Shown here: positions 28,401 to 43,400 of the stretch, in pieces | Numbering within the stretch: the stretch's first letter is position 1 | Layout: each line of letters begins with the position of its first letter | Assembly: GCA_904063045.1 (NCBI GenBank) | Contig: CAJFCJ010000023.1 | Location: forward strand, 62,001 to 126,000 | Reading direction: 5' to 3' | DNA length: 64,000 nt | Source of the DNA: Dimorphilus gyrociliatus | Lineage: Eukaryota > Annelida > Polychaeta > Dinophilidae | The notes under the pieces: generated by a model | Database searches by the model: none | What the model saw: only the letters and a program-made list of their open reading frames with translations | What the model was told of the DNA's origin: nothing | Program-made: the position numbers and the translations under genes

Positions 28401-31400
28401 GCCTTCTCAATCGCCTGTACAAGTTACCCAAGTCAGACGCTCTCCTGTTAGAAGATCACCAGCTAAATCGCCTAAAACCATTGTTGAACGAAGACATTCT
28501 AAAGAAAGAGTAATCAAGGAAGAAGGTGTTACAGAAACCAATGAGATTGAACAAGTGAAATTGATTAAGCATGTTGTTAAAGAATCAGAAAAGCGTGAAC
28601 CTCCAAAATTTTTGCAACCAATACAACCCCAAGTAGTTAAGGAAGAAAACAGTTGTAGTTTTTCTGCGCAGGTTAAGGGTATTCCTACTCCGACAGTAAC
28701 TTGGTTGAAAGAAAAGGTAATAAACAGTCAACATATACATTTTTACATTTAACCTAATAAAAACATATTTCCGATTTATTCAGTCCGAAATTGAACCATC
28801 TGAAAAATACAAGATAATTAGCGAAGACGAAACTCACAGCCTGACTGTTCTTAATTGCTCTGAAGAAGATGTAGCAACATACTCTTGCAGAGCAGCTAAT
28901 CCTGCTGGAAAAGCAACTTGTACAGCAAATATTGTTGTTATACGTGAGTATATATAGAAAAGATTTTCTCATTTACTCGTATTAATTTCTCAATTAGTTA
29001 TTCTTAAAATGACATATTAGCGTTTCTTTATGTAAAAGTATTGGTGTGTTATAAACAGTATGTTCGTCTTGAGAAACAAAAATTATGTATTCTGTGTTTA
29101 CATAATTTTGACTAGTTTTAAGTTTATTTGGGTTAAATTATATGCATAGTTTATGATGCTTAGTTTATTTGTGTTATAAAGCAATTTAGGTGCTTTTCAA
29201 TAGATAAATATATTGAATTATATTATTGTCATCATCTAACTTTTATTTATATTATTTTCGTGTGATTTTTATTTGTTTATTATTTATATTCAAGCATGTC
29301 TCGTATTTTTGAATTTTTCAGCTTTAAACTAATCATCTGCGCTAGAGTTGCGTAGAGAAAAGCATGGAATAATCCAAAATATCTTCATTCTTAAAATGTT
29401 TAGCATAATTTTGTCACTCAACAGCCCCTTTGCCTGAAAGTGAAGATTGCCCACCCATTTTTACGGAAATGCTTAAACCAACTAGGGCCTTGGATGGTCA
29501 AAGAGTTCAGTTTAGAGCAATAATTACAGGGCATCCAATGCCCGATATAAGATGGTTTCATTTGGATGATGAAATTTCCGATTCGGAAGATTTTATTTTC
29601 CAATATGACAAGGTTACAGGAGAATGTATCCTTACTATTCCAGAGGCTCTTGAGGCAGACTCTGGAAAGTACACTATTTTAGCAGAAAATTCAATAGGAA
29701 GAACGATGTGTTCTACTAGTTTGAGAGTGCTTAATTCTCCCCAAGAGGAAAGTGAGCCTATCCAAACAGATATAAGAGAAATAGAGCAGCCAACGTCAAT
29801 GACTGTTCAAAATTCAACGGATTTTCCAGAAGAATCAAAGACCATATTCTATAGTTCTACAAATCAAAAATCAAGTGAAATAGTTGAAACTACGTCTGAC
29901 ACAAAAAATCCTGCAAGCGAAATTCAAAGCACAACTGAGACAGTAGTAACGGAAAACCAAAATGTTTCCTCAGAAACTACTCAAGCAACTTTCAGCATTT
30001 CACAGCAAGCAAATACTGCTGAAATCTCTGAAACTAGTTCTATTCCGTGTCTAGATGAAGGTGAACCTATGCAAGTTGAAAGTAAAGATGATATTACTTT
30101 CGAAGAAACTGCAGATGCCTCCATTGCATCTTTCAAGGTTGACGAACAGGCAACTGAAATTCAAATAAATTTAGAAAATACAACAAACGCGGAAGAAAAG
30201 CCAACAAATCTTTCCGAACCGCAGTCAGTTGAAGAAGAAACCGTTCTTACGGTTAATGTTAGTGATATTCAGCTAGTTAAAAGCGATGAGCAACAGGTAG
30301 ACTCTCCTGTTGAATCAGATAAGCCATTAGAAAAAGACGATTTTGTTACTGCTCAAGTTCTAATAGAAAACGAAAATCAAAAATTGTCTCAATCAGACAA
30401 AACTGATATAGTGTCTTCTGTTCTAGAGAACAATCTAGAAAATCCATTAGAAACCACTGAAGCAACTTTGAAAATAGTAAAGCAAGAGCAAACGACCGAT
30501 GCTGATATTGATGAAAACGTTGCACATGCAGACACTAGTCAAGAAACTTTGAGAGTCGGAGAAGCAAAGGCAACAGTTTCACAAGAATTTACTACAGAGA
30601 TAGGTGATAATGAGCTGGATTTTTCAGAAACTGTTACATTTGATGTAACAGAAGCATTGGACGATACAAGTACAATAATGTCAGATCAAACTGATACTAC
30701 TGTTATTGAACAAGATATAGGAGAACCGGCAGAATTTATCACTCCTCTGTCACCTCTTATTGTTCCAATCGGAGATACCTGTGCATTTGTGGCCACATTA
30801 GAAGGATCACCCACTCCAAACGTCACATGGTATAGGAACAATGAACCTGTCACAATAAGTGAAAGGATAACAACATTTTTTAATAATGAAACCAAAGAAG
30901 CCATTTTAACTGTAGAAGATTGCTGCGAAAGCGATACTGCAGATTTTTGCTGCGTTGGAGAAAATAAATATGGAAGGGCTCAGAGTAGGGCAAATCTTGT
31001 TGTAATTCGTAAGTATATAAATATCAGAATAGGTTTAAAACAAAAAAGCACAGTATTTGCATGAAAAAAGTGTTTAGTAGAAAAGTTTTTGGTCTAAGAC
31101 GTAAATCTTACAGAACGGGATCAAAGTGATAATGGACATCAGGAGACAATATTGATTGAAAAACCAAGTTTAAAAAGCGAAAAGTCAATTATAAAGGAAA
31201 ATATAGTGGAAAATGTTAAATTCAACATTGATTTAACCACTAAAAATGCTGAATCAGAATCAATCCAACCAAAGCAAGAAATTGAAGAAAAAAGTTCTGT
31301 GTGCGAAGAAACTTTCGAAATGCAACTTGGTCCTAATATCCCGAAAGATATACCTGTTTTTACATTGGGTCAGCCGATTTCGTTTGATTTTAGTAATTGT

Positions 31401-34400
31401 AAGTTATCTGATGTAAAAATGGATATTGAAAATGAAGTGAATTGGCTTGAACGGTTTTTTTAGGTTTTTTTTACTCAGAAGAAAATGAGGATTGTGTTGT
31501 GTTTTTGTATTTTTCATACTTTTTAGCTTGTTCTTTAAATTTATAAACAAATATTTGTTTAATTCATTTTTATAATTTTTCTTTATTATTATTTTATTTT
31601 TTTGTGAATTTTTCTTTTTATTTTTCATTTAAATTATTTTTCTTACTTGATACTGAGATACTTTTTTTCAATAATAGCTAAAGATGCTGAAATTACAGTC
31701 ACTGAAAAGACTGTTTCTGTTAAGAAGGAACAGGTTACTGTAATTGGAGAAGAAGAAACAAGGATTACTGAATCTTCACCTCACTTTTCGAGACCTCTTC
31801 CGGCAGAAATTAGAATTCCAGAAGGTCAAGATGCTAAGTAATCATTTAATTTTTTTATAATTACAATTATTTTAAGAGTTTACTTATTAGTATGGAAACT
31901 TTCTATACTGCCGAGCCTAATCCGAAAATAACTTGGTTCATAAACGGAGTAGAAAGCCAACCTACTAACCGAATTCTTCATGTCCAAGAAAAACAAAGAG
32001 CCTGTCTTAGTATTTTGAAAGTCACCTTACAGGACTCTGGAGTATATCTCTGTAAAGCTATTAATTCTCTTGGCGAAGCAAGCTGTAGAACAAAATTAGT
32101 TGTAATTCGTAAGTTGAAAATTCTGATATTAAGCCTCTCGTTCTTCTATTTAAAAAAAATTTTCTAGCTCGAGACAAAACCAAATCTGGTGATGAAGGAA
32201 AAGCTGTAACAACCAGTGAAGAAACATTTAGTGTTTCTGAACCAACAACGTCAAAGGCAGCTATGAAAGAGACTGATAGGCCAACGTCTTTAGCACTGGA
32301 GCACCCGGGGGTTATGTCAGAGCCATGCGCAGTCATTAGCCAAAAAAGTGTCGCACCTCTAGAATTGAAGTCTACTGATCATGCTCCAAAATTTATTTTA
32401 CCTTTGGAAGATGTAGCTACAGAGGATGGCTCAAAAATTTATCTTTCAACTAAATACATCGGAAGTCCACGACCCAATATAACTTGGTTCTTTAATAAAC
32501 AGCCTATTCGAGAAAATCAAGATTTTAAAGTGAATACTTATCCCGATCAAAGTCGCTCTGATCTAATTATTGAAGAAGTCTATCCGGAAGACGATGGAGA
32601 GTATTCTGTTCTTGCTGAGAATCCTCTTGGATCGGACTATACAGTTTGTCACTTGCATGTTACCTGTAAGTTTATGAAAATAGTAATATAGTCAATAATC
32701 TTACATTATTTGTTAAAAGTTCCTAGTTCAAGTGATGAGGATACTCAAGAACAAACAATCAGAACTACTCAAACTATTCAGATGGAACAAGTGAGTGAGG
32801 TACCGGATTCTCAACACTCAGAAACTATAAATATTTTGCACAAACAAAAGGTTTGTAAAACTTTTGAATATGTTTCGTAACTCTTTATACTAAAAATTTA
32901 TTTAATAAAATAGCAAACTGTATCGCAAACAACTCAAGTTGTTATCCATCAAGAACCTCAACTTCGATCTGAGAAATTGACAGTTGAAGTTCCAGGTACA
33001 ACACAGCAAAGTGAAATAATCTTAGCACCACGGGCGAGACCTCTGCAAACTCAACAAACGTTTTCACAGACTCATTCTGTATTAGTACAGAATAAACAAC
33101 CACAAGTTTATTCTCAGTCTTTTGCTGTTGAATCTAAACAAGAGCCAACAACTCAAAGAGCTCAAATGAATGTATCGCAAAGAAGTATTTTAAAGGGTAT
33201 GAAAATGGAAGTTGAGATCGAAGATAAATCTCAAGTATCTACTATAGAGATACAAAGACAACAAGAAATTCTTCAAAAGCAACAAGTTTGTTATAATAAA
33301 TTTGAAGTGAAAGCTTTAATAATTTTATTATAAAACTTTTTCTTAGCTTGAGATGAAATTAGCAGGGAAACCACCTAAATTCATTCATGAACTCTATGAT
33401 ATGACAGTTATGGATGGAGAGGAGGCAAAACTGACTTGTAAAGTAACTGGATGGCCAGCACCGGACGTTGTTTGGTATAAATCAGGCCAGAGGGTTACCG
33501 ATACCCCCGATTTCAAACTGCATTATGCAAGGGAAAGTGGAGATTGTATTCTTCATATTCTGGAAGTTTTCCCTCAAGATTCTGCAGAATATCGCTGTGT
33601 AGCCGTAAACCCATATGGAAAAGATGTTACTAACTGCACCTTAACTGTTGAAGGTATGACTCTTTTCTGAAAATTGATATCAAATGTTAAAAATTACTAA
33701 TTTATAAAAAATTTTCAGTTTTTGAATATATTCAAGATAGTGAAGAGGCAACAGCTTCGCAAAGCGAAATATCCCCAGAAGAGCGTCTAAGAATGTCTGA
33801 CTCTGACACAGAGTTTTTCGAAAGAGCTCAGACTTTCATTGCTAATATGCAAAAAATGAGAGAAGAGATAACTTTGGAAATAGAAGAAAAACCGAAGGGT
33901 GAAGAAATTGAAGAAGAAGTTGTGACTCTTGCCAAAGTTCAATGGGCAAGGCGTCAAGAAGCTCTCATTGCCCAATTAAAACCAGAATTTGATCAAAATG
34001 TTGAGACTGAGGAAAGTTGGATGACTGAAGAGGGAAAGACAACCGAATTTACTGGATATGATTTATCAAAGTCTAAAAAATCAATCTTATCTCAAAGAGT
34101 TGGATATCAAACTGGACCACAAATCGAAGAATGTGGGCCAGAAGGTGCTTTACCAGAATCTTATCAATCGGAAGAGCGTATGGAAGATGAGCTTTCGATT
34201 TCGCGTAAAGAAGAACCCAAAGAGAGTAGAAGTTTAACTCAATCGGCTCTTCTTTCTGAAGAAGAATTCACGGAAGGTGTTCACGTTGTTCCAGAAGAAA
34301 CCAAACAGAGAGACACGTCTCCAGTTGAAATGCAGTTATCTAATAAAGAACTAAGAACTACCACTTTAGCAGGATCTGTTAAAGAAGAGTTACCATTGGA

Positions 34401-37400
34401 TCAACTCGAAGAAGGCGTGATAATTCAACACGAAAGACCCTCTGAAAGTGATATTGAAAAAGTCTATGAGACTAAAACAGTTTATGATAAAACTCAAACT
34501 CAAACAATTCTCCAAAAATCTCAAATTGATACTGAAGATTTTCAAGATGCTGTCGATGTGCCTCTAGAAGAAACGGAAGAAAGGTCTGTATCTCCAGTTC
34601 AAATGTCGATACCAGAGAAGAAAGGACAGTCAGAAACTCTCACCGTAGTATCTAAAGAAGAACTTGTTACGGATACCTTCGTTGAAGGCATTCAGGTAGA
34701 AGAGCAGAGAACTACTGAGAGAGAGATTTCTCCAACTACTTTGACAAAGCATGGACTAGAGGAGAAGAGACCTACTAGAACAGAAGTAGTTGAAGAAAAT
34801 GTAGATGAAGATGAGTTCCACGATGCGGTTGAAATTCAACCGGAACAGCCTACAAAGAAAGATATTGAAATTGATTTAGATGTTTCTGAAATCAAGGATA
34901 AGCCTGTTACTCAGACAGAAATTAAGAAAGAGGTTCAAGAAATTGACGAATTCAGAGAAACGGCCGACTTAGAACACGACAAAATGCAAGAAGATGTTGT
35001 AACTGCTATTGATTTACAGAAAACAGTAGTGGAGGGCAAAAAAATGACTCAAACAGCAATCCTTCAACAAAATCTGCGGGAGGATACCTTTGAAGAAGGC
35101 ATTCAAGTCGTACCTGAGCAACCCACAGAAGAAGAAACGAAATTGAAACTAGAGCAACCAGAAATAGAACATGAAAAAGAAAGCAGGATTTTACCTGTCG
35201 AAGAAAAAACTATAACTGATTCTTTCACTGATGTAGAAGAAGTTCCAACAGAGGGGGCCTCCGAACAACAGATATCTGTTGAACTCGAAAAATCTGAAGT
35301 TACTAAAACCATAGAAACTAAAACTGAAGCAGTTTCGGAAAACGTTACTGTTGAACTCTACGAAGACCACACAGATTTAGTTCCTGAAAAATCAACAGAA
35401 GATGAAATTAAGCTTGAACTTTCTGTTAGCGAACTGAATGTTAAACGAGAGACCAGAGTCGGAACTCAAGAGGAAAAACTCCAAACAGAAGAACTTCAAG
35501 AAGGAGTAGAAGTTACTCCAGAAAAGACAACAGAAGATCAAATTGATATTGAATATTCAACTACCCAGGATATTCCTAAGCAAGAAACTTTAGTGCAAGT
35601 AGTTAAAGAAGAACAAAAATCAGATACAATAGAAATTACTGATGAAGTTCCTCAGGAACAAACTCAACAAGATGAAATAATTGTCGAATTGGATACATCT
35701 GAAAAACAACCGAAATTGGAAACTCTTGTTCAGTCTGTAAAAGAAGAACTACGACCTGATACAATTGATGAAACAGCTGAAATATCTCAAGATATTTCTA
35801 AAGAGGAAGAAGTTGTACTGGAATTATCTGATTCGAGTAAGAGAGAAAAGGAGGAAAGTCTTGTTGTAGTTCAGAAAGAAATTACAAATCCTGATGTTAT
35901 ACAGGAGACTGTTGATATTTCTGAAGAAAAAATGAATGAAGATGAAATTATCGACAATTTTGTTAAATCTGAACTTGAGCAGAAAAAAGTGTCTCGAGTT
36001 TTGAAAACTGAAGAACATCATCCAGAACAATCAATTGAAGAGACTATGGAAGAAGCTTCTGAGCAGACAACTCCTCAAGAAATTAAAGTGGAATTGTCTG
36101 AAACCGAAGCAAAAACGAAATTAGAAGTTATGGTATCTCAGCAGAAAGAGAACTTCCCTGCAGACACTATTCAAGAACACGGACAGATTGAAACTGAAGA
36201 AACGTCAGTTGATGTCATTCCGAAATCTGAAATGGAAGATAAATCATCTGATAAACCAACATTAATGTCCGGGACTATGAAAACAACAATGGTTTTGCAA
36301 GCTTATGAGTCTACCGAAGATCTTGCAGCTGAGCAAACCAAAGAGCAAGATGTAGTTGTTAGATTGTCAACAACGGAGGAGGTTAGAGAAACTGAGCACA
36401 GCCGAACTCTTGTACAAAAAACTGAAGAACAAGAGCTAGAAACTGGAAATATTAATGAAACAAACACAGATATAACAAGTGAAAGTCAAATACCAGTCGA
36501 AACTGTTACTGCAGATACATCGCATAAGGAAACCAGTAGAAGTATCCAACAGAACGAGAGCTTACCAATCGAAGAGCTTAGTAGTATTAATGAAGAACAG
36601 TTTGATGAGACAACAGAAGAGCAAATAATAGTTAACCTAAGCAAACATAAATCTGACATTTTGCCTAGCCAAGTTGCTCCTGTCGTCGAACAAATAGCGA
36701 CAGAGAAAGAGGATGAAATTACCAGAGATGTGTCTGTTGAAAAGACTAAAGAGGAAGAAATTAAGGTAAACTTGGAGCAACATGAAATAAAGCAAAAAGA
36801 AATTTCCCTTACTGCAATGCTGGAAAAAGAACAAACTGTAGGTGAAGTTGATAAATTGTCAGATACAGTTGACGAAGAGAGACCAGTGGAAGAAGAAATT
36901 ACGGTCGACCTAGAAGCAGCGGGAGTTAGAGATAAAGAAAGAGCACTCACCAGCATGGTTGAGGAGAGACACTCGGAAGAAGAAACCGAAGTAACAAAAG
37001 AAGATTTGAAGGAACCTGGTGCAAATGAAGAAGAAATTCAAGTCATACTGGATACATCAGAAATTAAAGCAAAACCAGAGACTTTAACTAGGCAGCTTGA
37101 AGAAAGATTATCTCCTGAGGGGATTGAATCCGTTGTGGAGGAGCCCAAAGAGACTTCAGATATTTTTGACGTTAAAGTCGACTTATCAGCAGTGGACGAG
37201 AAAGTTAGAGCTCAGACTAGGGTCGGAACCGTTGAAGAAAGCATTAAAGTTGACGTAAGAACTTTATAGAAGTATTTTTTAAATAGTTTTAATTTTAATT
37301 CGCTTTCACAAAGATTTCCGAAGAACTTAATTTGAAGGAAATCAATCGGGAACAACCTGAGGGTACAGATGTTCCCAAAGAAACAGATTTAGCAACGAAA

Positions 37401-40400
37401 AGTTCACCAAATCCAACTTTGACAAAGGAACTTTTGTCAAATCTAACTATCGATGCTACAGCAGCTGGTCCTGAAGAATACGACGAAGAAGTATCCAGAA
37501 TAAATGAAATTCCCAAAGAAACTGTTACAGCAGATTCTTACTTACCTCAACATTCTCGTGTTGATCAAGTTCATGAAGGAGAACTACCTCAACAGGCAGC
37601 TCAGGAATTCTCAGACGCGCTAAAAGAAGTTAGAATGATCCCCGGAATTCATCTACCTGATTTTGAACCATCTGTCGTTGAAAGATACAGGTTTGAAGTT
37701 TGTTGTAGCTCTCTTAACTTAAATGAAATCGAATGTACTGATTGTAAGAAACATAAGGCAAGGTGCCACTGTAGAAGGAAAAATCCTAGATTTATGACTT
37801 TATAGACATTTTCTTACAAACAGTATTATGTTGTTTTGTTTTAACTGCTTAATTTATTTTCAATGAAAGCAAACTAACACATCTCCAGATTAGGAGAGAA
37901 ATTTAAAAGAGAAGATATATAATATTCCTTTTCCAATAGTATTTAAATTTATTAATTAAAATCTACTTTAAGCTTAACTTTATTATTAATATCATATTAA
38001 AAAATCTTAATCTTCTTCATCTCCAGTCTGGAGGTGTGATTTTCAAGCTTTTTTATTTTTTTTTTGGCTTATAACTTTCTTGACAATAAAGTTTTTTAGA
38101 TTTTTATTCTTTTTTTTTCTTGTTTGTTTTCTCATCAAATAATTTCTCTTTTAATTTTCATATTCTTTGTATTGTTATTTAAGACTTGAAACTCTTTTTA
38201 TCTAACAATAATATTAACTTTTTAATATTTTATTAATAGTAATTTGTGTATTAATCTCATCGACATAATCTTCTTCCGGTACTTTTATCATTGCCTCTTC
38301 AAACTCTTTCTTAACAAACTTCTCTCAAATTCACAAACTTATTTTATCTTATTTTTACAATATATAATATATGAAAACGAAGCTGGGTTTTTTTTTCTTT
38401 TAGATTTTTGTTGCAAAATTTTTGTTTTTCTTCCAATCAGATTTGAAACTAGAGTTAAATCTCGAAGTCCAAGTCAAGACTCGGAAGTAATTAGTGAAAC
38501 AGGTGAATCGAAAACCGCTATTAAAGAAACTGTAATTGAAACTTCTACAAAGAAAGTTGAAATTGTTGAAAAAGTAACTGAAGAAGTTGCAATGAAAATT
38601 AACCAGGATGAATCAAGAGCACCAACTGTTGAGTGCAATCTGCACGATATAACAGTTTCTGACGGTATGTATTTAAGATCGCTTTTCTAGTAAAGTTACA
38701 TTCTTTTACATCAATTTATAGGTGAAAAAGTTATATTTGAATGCGTTGTGAACGGAAATCCTGTTCCAGAGATAACTTGGTTTGTTGAAAATCAAGAAAT
38801 TAAACCGTCTATGGATTTTATTATTGCCTACGAAAGAGTAAATAGTCTAACCTACTAACTATTTTGTCGAGGTCTTATCAATATATTGCATTCTTTAGGG
38901 TATTGCTACACTGAAAATTATAGATGTTCTTACTGAAGACGAAGGAGAATATACTATTAGAGCTAAAAACTCTGTAGGTGAAGCTAGTAGTTCCGCATAC
39001 CTAACAGTTCTACGTAAGAAATATAATAGTTCTTCTTTTCGAAAGCTAAATTCATATTTCAACAGCACCATCAAATTCTGAATCGGAACCCGAGTCACCT
39101 CTCTACAAAACTGAAGTTACAAAAACCCTTAAAGCTGAAAACGTCGAAGAAGAAAGTTCTAAAGTAGAACTTGATCTATCAATCCGAAAACGTACAAGAA
39201 GGCATAGCCAAGAGCCTACTGCTCCCAAATTTATCACTAAGTTGGATAACAAAGAAATTTTTGAGAGTTTACCAATTACACTTATTTGCGAAGTGAACGC
39301 AAATCCGGAGGCAGAAATACAATGGTTTAAGAATGAAGTTTTAATTGAATGCAATGAACGCTATCTTATTGAATCTGATGGTGGTTTATGCGTATTAAGA
39401 ATTGAAAGATGCGATTTAGACGATGAAGGAGAATATAAGTGTGTGGCGAAGAATGAATTAGGTTCAGATAATACTTATTGCGAATTACTCGTGGAAAGTA
39501 AGTCAAACTTTTTTTCTTATTTAACATTTGCTATATCTATTTTCCCCTTTATCTTAAAAAAGCTTAGGCCTCTAATATTAGCTTTCTAAACTTAATTTCA
39601 AATTAAAAAAATATCGTATTGAAGTCCCTTATGTTCAGAAAAAGTATATTTCTGAAAGAACAAGCAAGCTGATTATTAGCCAACTGTATTAAAATTTCCT
39701 CCTCAGAAAGATTATTATTAAAAAAATGGGAAATTTTACAGAATTAATTCATCCCGATGAGCAAATATTAATCGAAGAAAATTACGATATCGAAGTAGAA
39801 ATCGATTTCAAATGGAACGCCAATTCGGCTGTTCGAAAAGCGTTTTTACAAACAATTTAACACGATTTGAACGTGTCTTCTGCAGTTTATCGATTTCGTT
39901 TTAATACGCTGCAATTATCAGCAACTTTTTATCAGTTTCTGTTTGATTTTATTTTCCATGACTTTTTTGAAGGTTTCTTCTGATCCAAAGTAGTTTATTA
40001 TTCATAAATATATTACAAATATAGAAAAATAGAAAAGCAAATCGGGCAATTAGACTTAGTATTTCCTATGCACAAATATGATTCTTTTTGCACTACTTTA
40101 CATATCATTTATTTTTAAAATGTGAATCATTTCGCAGTTGAGCATTTTTTTTTTCAATTTCTTTTCTTTTCTTTATATTCAGAGAAATTTTTCTTATTTC
40201 TTTATTTGAAAAAGGAAAAATATATTTAAGAATAAAATTAAGAAAGAAAAAATAACAAAATCTAGAGTTTTAGACGTGCGAACTGATACTGATTCTCATT
40301 TCCTCACTCTCAGCTTTTTACACTTTCAATTACCAATAATTATGAAATCTTTCATGCTTTTTTGTGTTTCATATAAATCTCTTTTCCTCTTTTTATTCCT

Positions 40401-43400
40401 CCTTTTCCCATATTTTTACGTTTGGCAGGTTTCACCTCATGTTGACCCTTATATTTTTACTCTTTTTTACATCTCTGTAAAGAGTGAGGAATTTACTTAT
40501 TGTATATATACACTTATATACATATACATTTTTGGTCAATTTTTCAATACAATTCTTACAAACAAAAAAATTTAATTGAATTTTTTTCACCGATAATTTT
40601 TTACTAGAATTTGAGAAACCTGCCACAGATAGATTTCCTCTTTTTTTCATTCTCTTTATTACTTAATCTTTTAATTTTTATAGATTTTTTAATTTTTTCG
40701 CAATTTTTTGATTTTATTTTCTAACTTTTCATCTTTTCTTTTTAGTTTTATTTATGGTTTTGCATTTTCTTTCTGTCATATTTATTATCAATTTAGTGTA
40801 TGGTATACAGTATATATACAGTATATACAGTATACTCTATACCTTTGCATACCTTTAGGTTATTTATTTTCTTTTTTATCAAAGTTATTTATAGTTTCTT
40901 TTATTGTTTCAGATTCCCTTTTTACCTGCATGACAAAATTATAACTACCCGAATAATTTTTGGATATAATCTATTCATTTTTAAGTTTATTTTTCTTATT
41001 CTTAGATATTTTATCTGAATTTATTAAATCTATATTTAAACCTTATTAATATGCTAGTACTGTGTGCTTGAGAATTTTGTATGAAAGAAAAAAAAGAATT
41101 TTTCATTATTATGGAAAGATTTCATAATTTCAACTACAACAACAAAAAAAAAGAGAATTTTCAAAACGAGACAAACTTTCCATGAAATATTTTTCATTTT
41201 GATTTATCAAATATTTTCAATCTTTTAGGAGAACTTGAAGAAAAGGAAGAGAAAAGATCAGAAGGTATTTCTTTACTTTAACTATTTCTTTCTATAAACT
41301 TTTCTACTTTAAATCTCTCTATTCAATTAAAGAAAGTATATCTTAGGTTTTCTATTCTCCTATTTCAAAATTTTTTGTATTGTATTCTTAAAAGTTGTTT
41401 GAGCACTCTTTCTTAAATTAACTATTTTAACTTTCTATGATATTCTTCATGTAAATTTAATTTATCTATACAAAACCAACAATTCATTTAGCTTCATTAA
41501 CTAAATCTAACGAGAGTGATAAGAAACCAAAAATCATAAAGAGTTTAAGAAATACGGAATGCAGAATTGGAGAATCAGTAGCCTTAAAGCTTAGAGTACT
41601 CTCGAAATATCCAACTCAAGTAAAATGGTATCTTGATAATGACTTATTGCATGCCGATGAGGACTTTAACTACAAATTATTAGAAGATAAAAAAGGTTCT
41701 TTTATTCTGAGATATAAGCACGTTGAAAAGTGCGATCTAGGTTTATATAAGGTAATTAATTAATATTAAGTTGAAAAAGAAATTTTTCACTTATTACTTA
41801 CATTTTAATTAATAACAAATATTTAAATTAAAACCTCCAAATTCATTAAAAAGGCTGTAGTGAAAAACAAATACGGATTTGTTGAGAGTACAGGATATTT
41901 GAAACAAAAAGGTTTGATCAAGCTTCATATGATCATTGCAATCTGATACTAATCCCTTAGTAGACTTATGATTAGCTTATTTGCGTAAAAATTTCCAGAA
42001 TATGTAGCTGGTTATGGGCTATTACCTGATGATGCTTATCTAGGATTAGAAACTATTGAGGAGCGGGTCGCTGTTAGCGCTTTAAAGCCTGAAACAGAGA
42101 AAAAACCTATTGAACAAATAGAAACAAAACTAGAGGATATCGCATCTAAACAGCCCAGCACATCACAAATTCTGTTAGATGCTCAAGAGGGCAAGGATCA
42201 GGAAAGAAGCCATTCTGATGAACAAAAACTTAAATTATCATCAGAAAAACACGGAAGTGTTACGATAGAATCAGAAGCTTTCCTTCGTGGAAGTGAGGCT
42301 GACAATCTTGTCACTCAAACTAGTAGTTCAAAGACAATAAAAATGTTTGTTAAAGATCAAAACATGGAAATGAACCTCGAAGGAGCAGATACCTCTGAGA
42401 GTGTTACTGAATTTGTTTCCACAGCCGAGTCCTACCAGGAGAGTCAAATGACTGAAGCCGAAAGGGCAAATAAAAAACTTATTCATGCACACCCAGAAAC
42501 ATCTGAAGTTGATGTAGAGAGTATAGAAGAAACAAAAATTGATGCACCTCTTTCAGAAGCTGAAAAAGGTGAACAACCTCAACTTGATGTAGGATCTTCT
42601 AAACGTATAACTGTTACAATGAAAACTATTACACAAAAGTATGAACTTAGTATTGATGATACTAAAGATATGTCCCCCGAGAAGGAGAGTGATAAACCAG
42701 AAATCGGCGAAATTCAAACGGATTTGGAAAAAACTGTTAAAAAAGTTACAGAATCTCAAGCCGGAATTGAAAAAGCAGAACTATTACTTGACACAACAGA
42801 AAAAGATATAGAAATTCCTGCTAAAGACACCTTAGTTCAAACATTTGATAATCAAGATATAACGCTTGAACTAGGCGAGCAAACAGCATCAACATTAATA
42901 AGTGAAGATATTCAAACTCAAACGAGAAAGTCTCAGGTTGTACCACAAGAGCAATCTATGTCCGATATTCAAATTACCGGTGTAATTGAAGGCATAACTG
43001 AAGGCACATCTGAACCTTGGAAGTATAGCACTATTGAAAAAGATGCTCCTCTTGTTGAACAAACTGCTGCCCAAGGAAAATTAGTCTCTTCCAAATTAGC
43101 AGATGTCCAAATAGCATTTTCAACGGAAGTTGCACACCCATCTTTGAAGCAAACATCTTTGGTAGCAGAGCAGATTGCCAGTGTATCTTCAGAAACAAAT
43201 GAAGGCGAGTTAACAGAAAGAAGTGAAGACAAAGCAGTTGTTGAGTCTATAGAAACAACTTTCACCACTGATCGTTTAATTAAAGATAAAGAGCAATCAT
43301 TAATTGAGATTCAGCAAACCAAATTATCTCAAGAATCATATGAACAAGGCGTTCACGTATACGAAGAGGAACCAGATATTACAGACGTTGAAGTAGCTAC

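Noticed and set aside
33787-36956. Minus-strand frames opposite giant exon A
   Set aside because: Their Ser/Phe/Ile-rich content is the complement of Glu/Lys/Thr codons in the repeat exon.
33719-37254. Classical vertebrate-type PEVK region
   Set aside because: Glu, Val and Lys are frequent but Pro is scarce and the ~28-residue PPAK period is absent; the period is about 45.
40276-41018. Plus- and minus-strand frames of 70-100 codons rich in Phe, Tyr and Leu
   Set aside because: They follow T-rich intronic DNA, overlap each other in several frames, and lack domain-like sequence.
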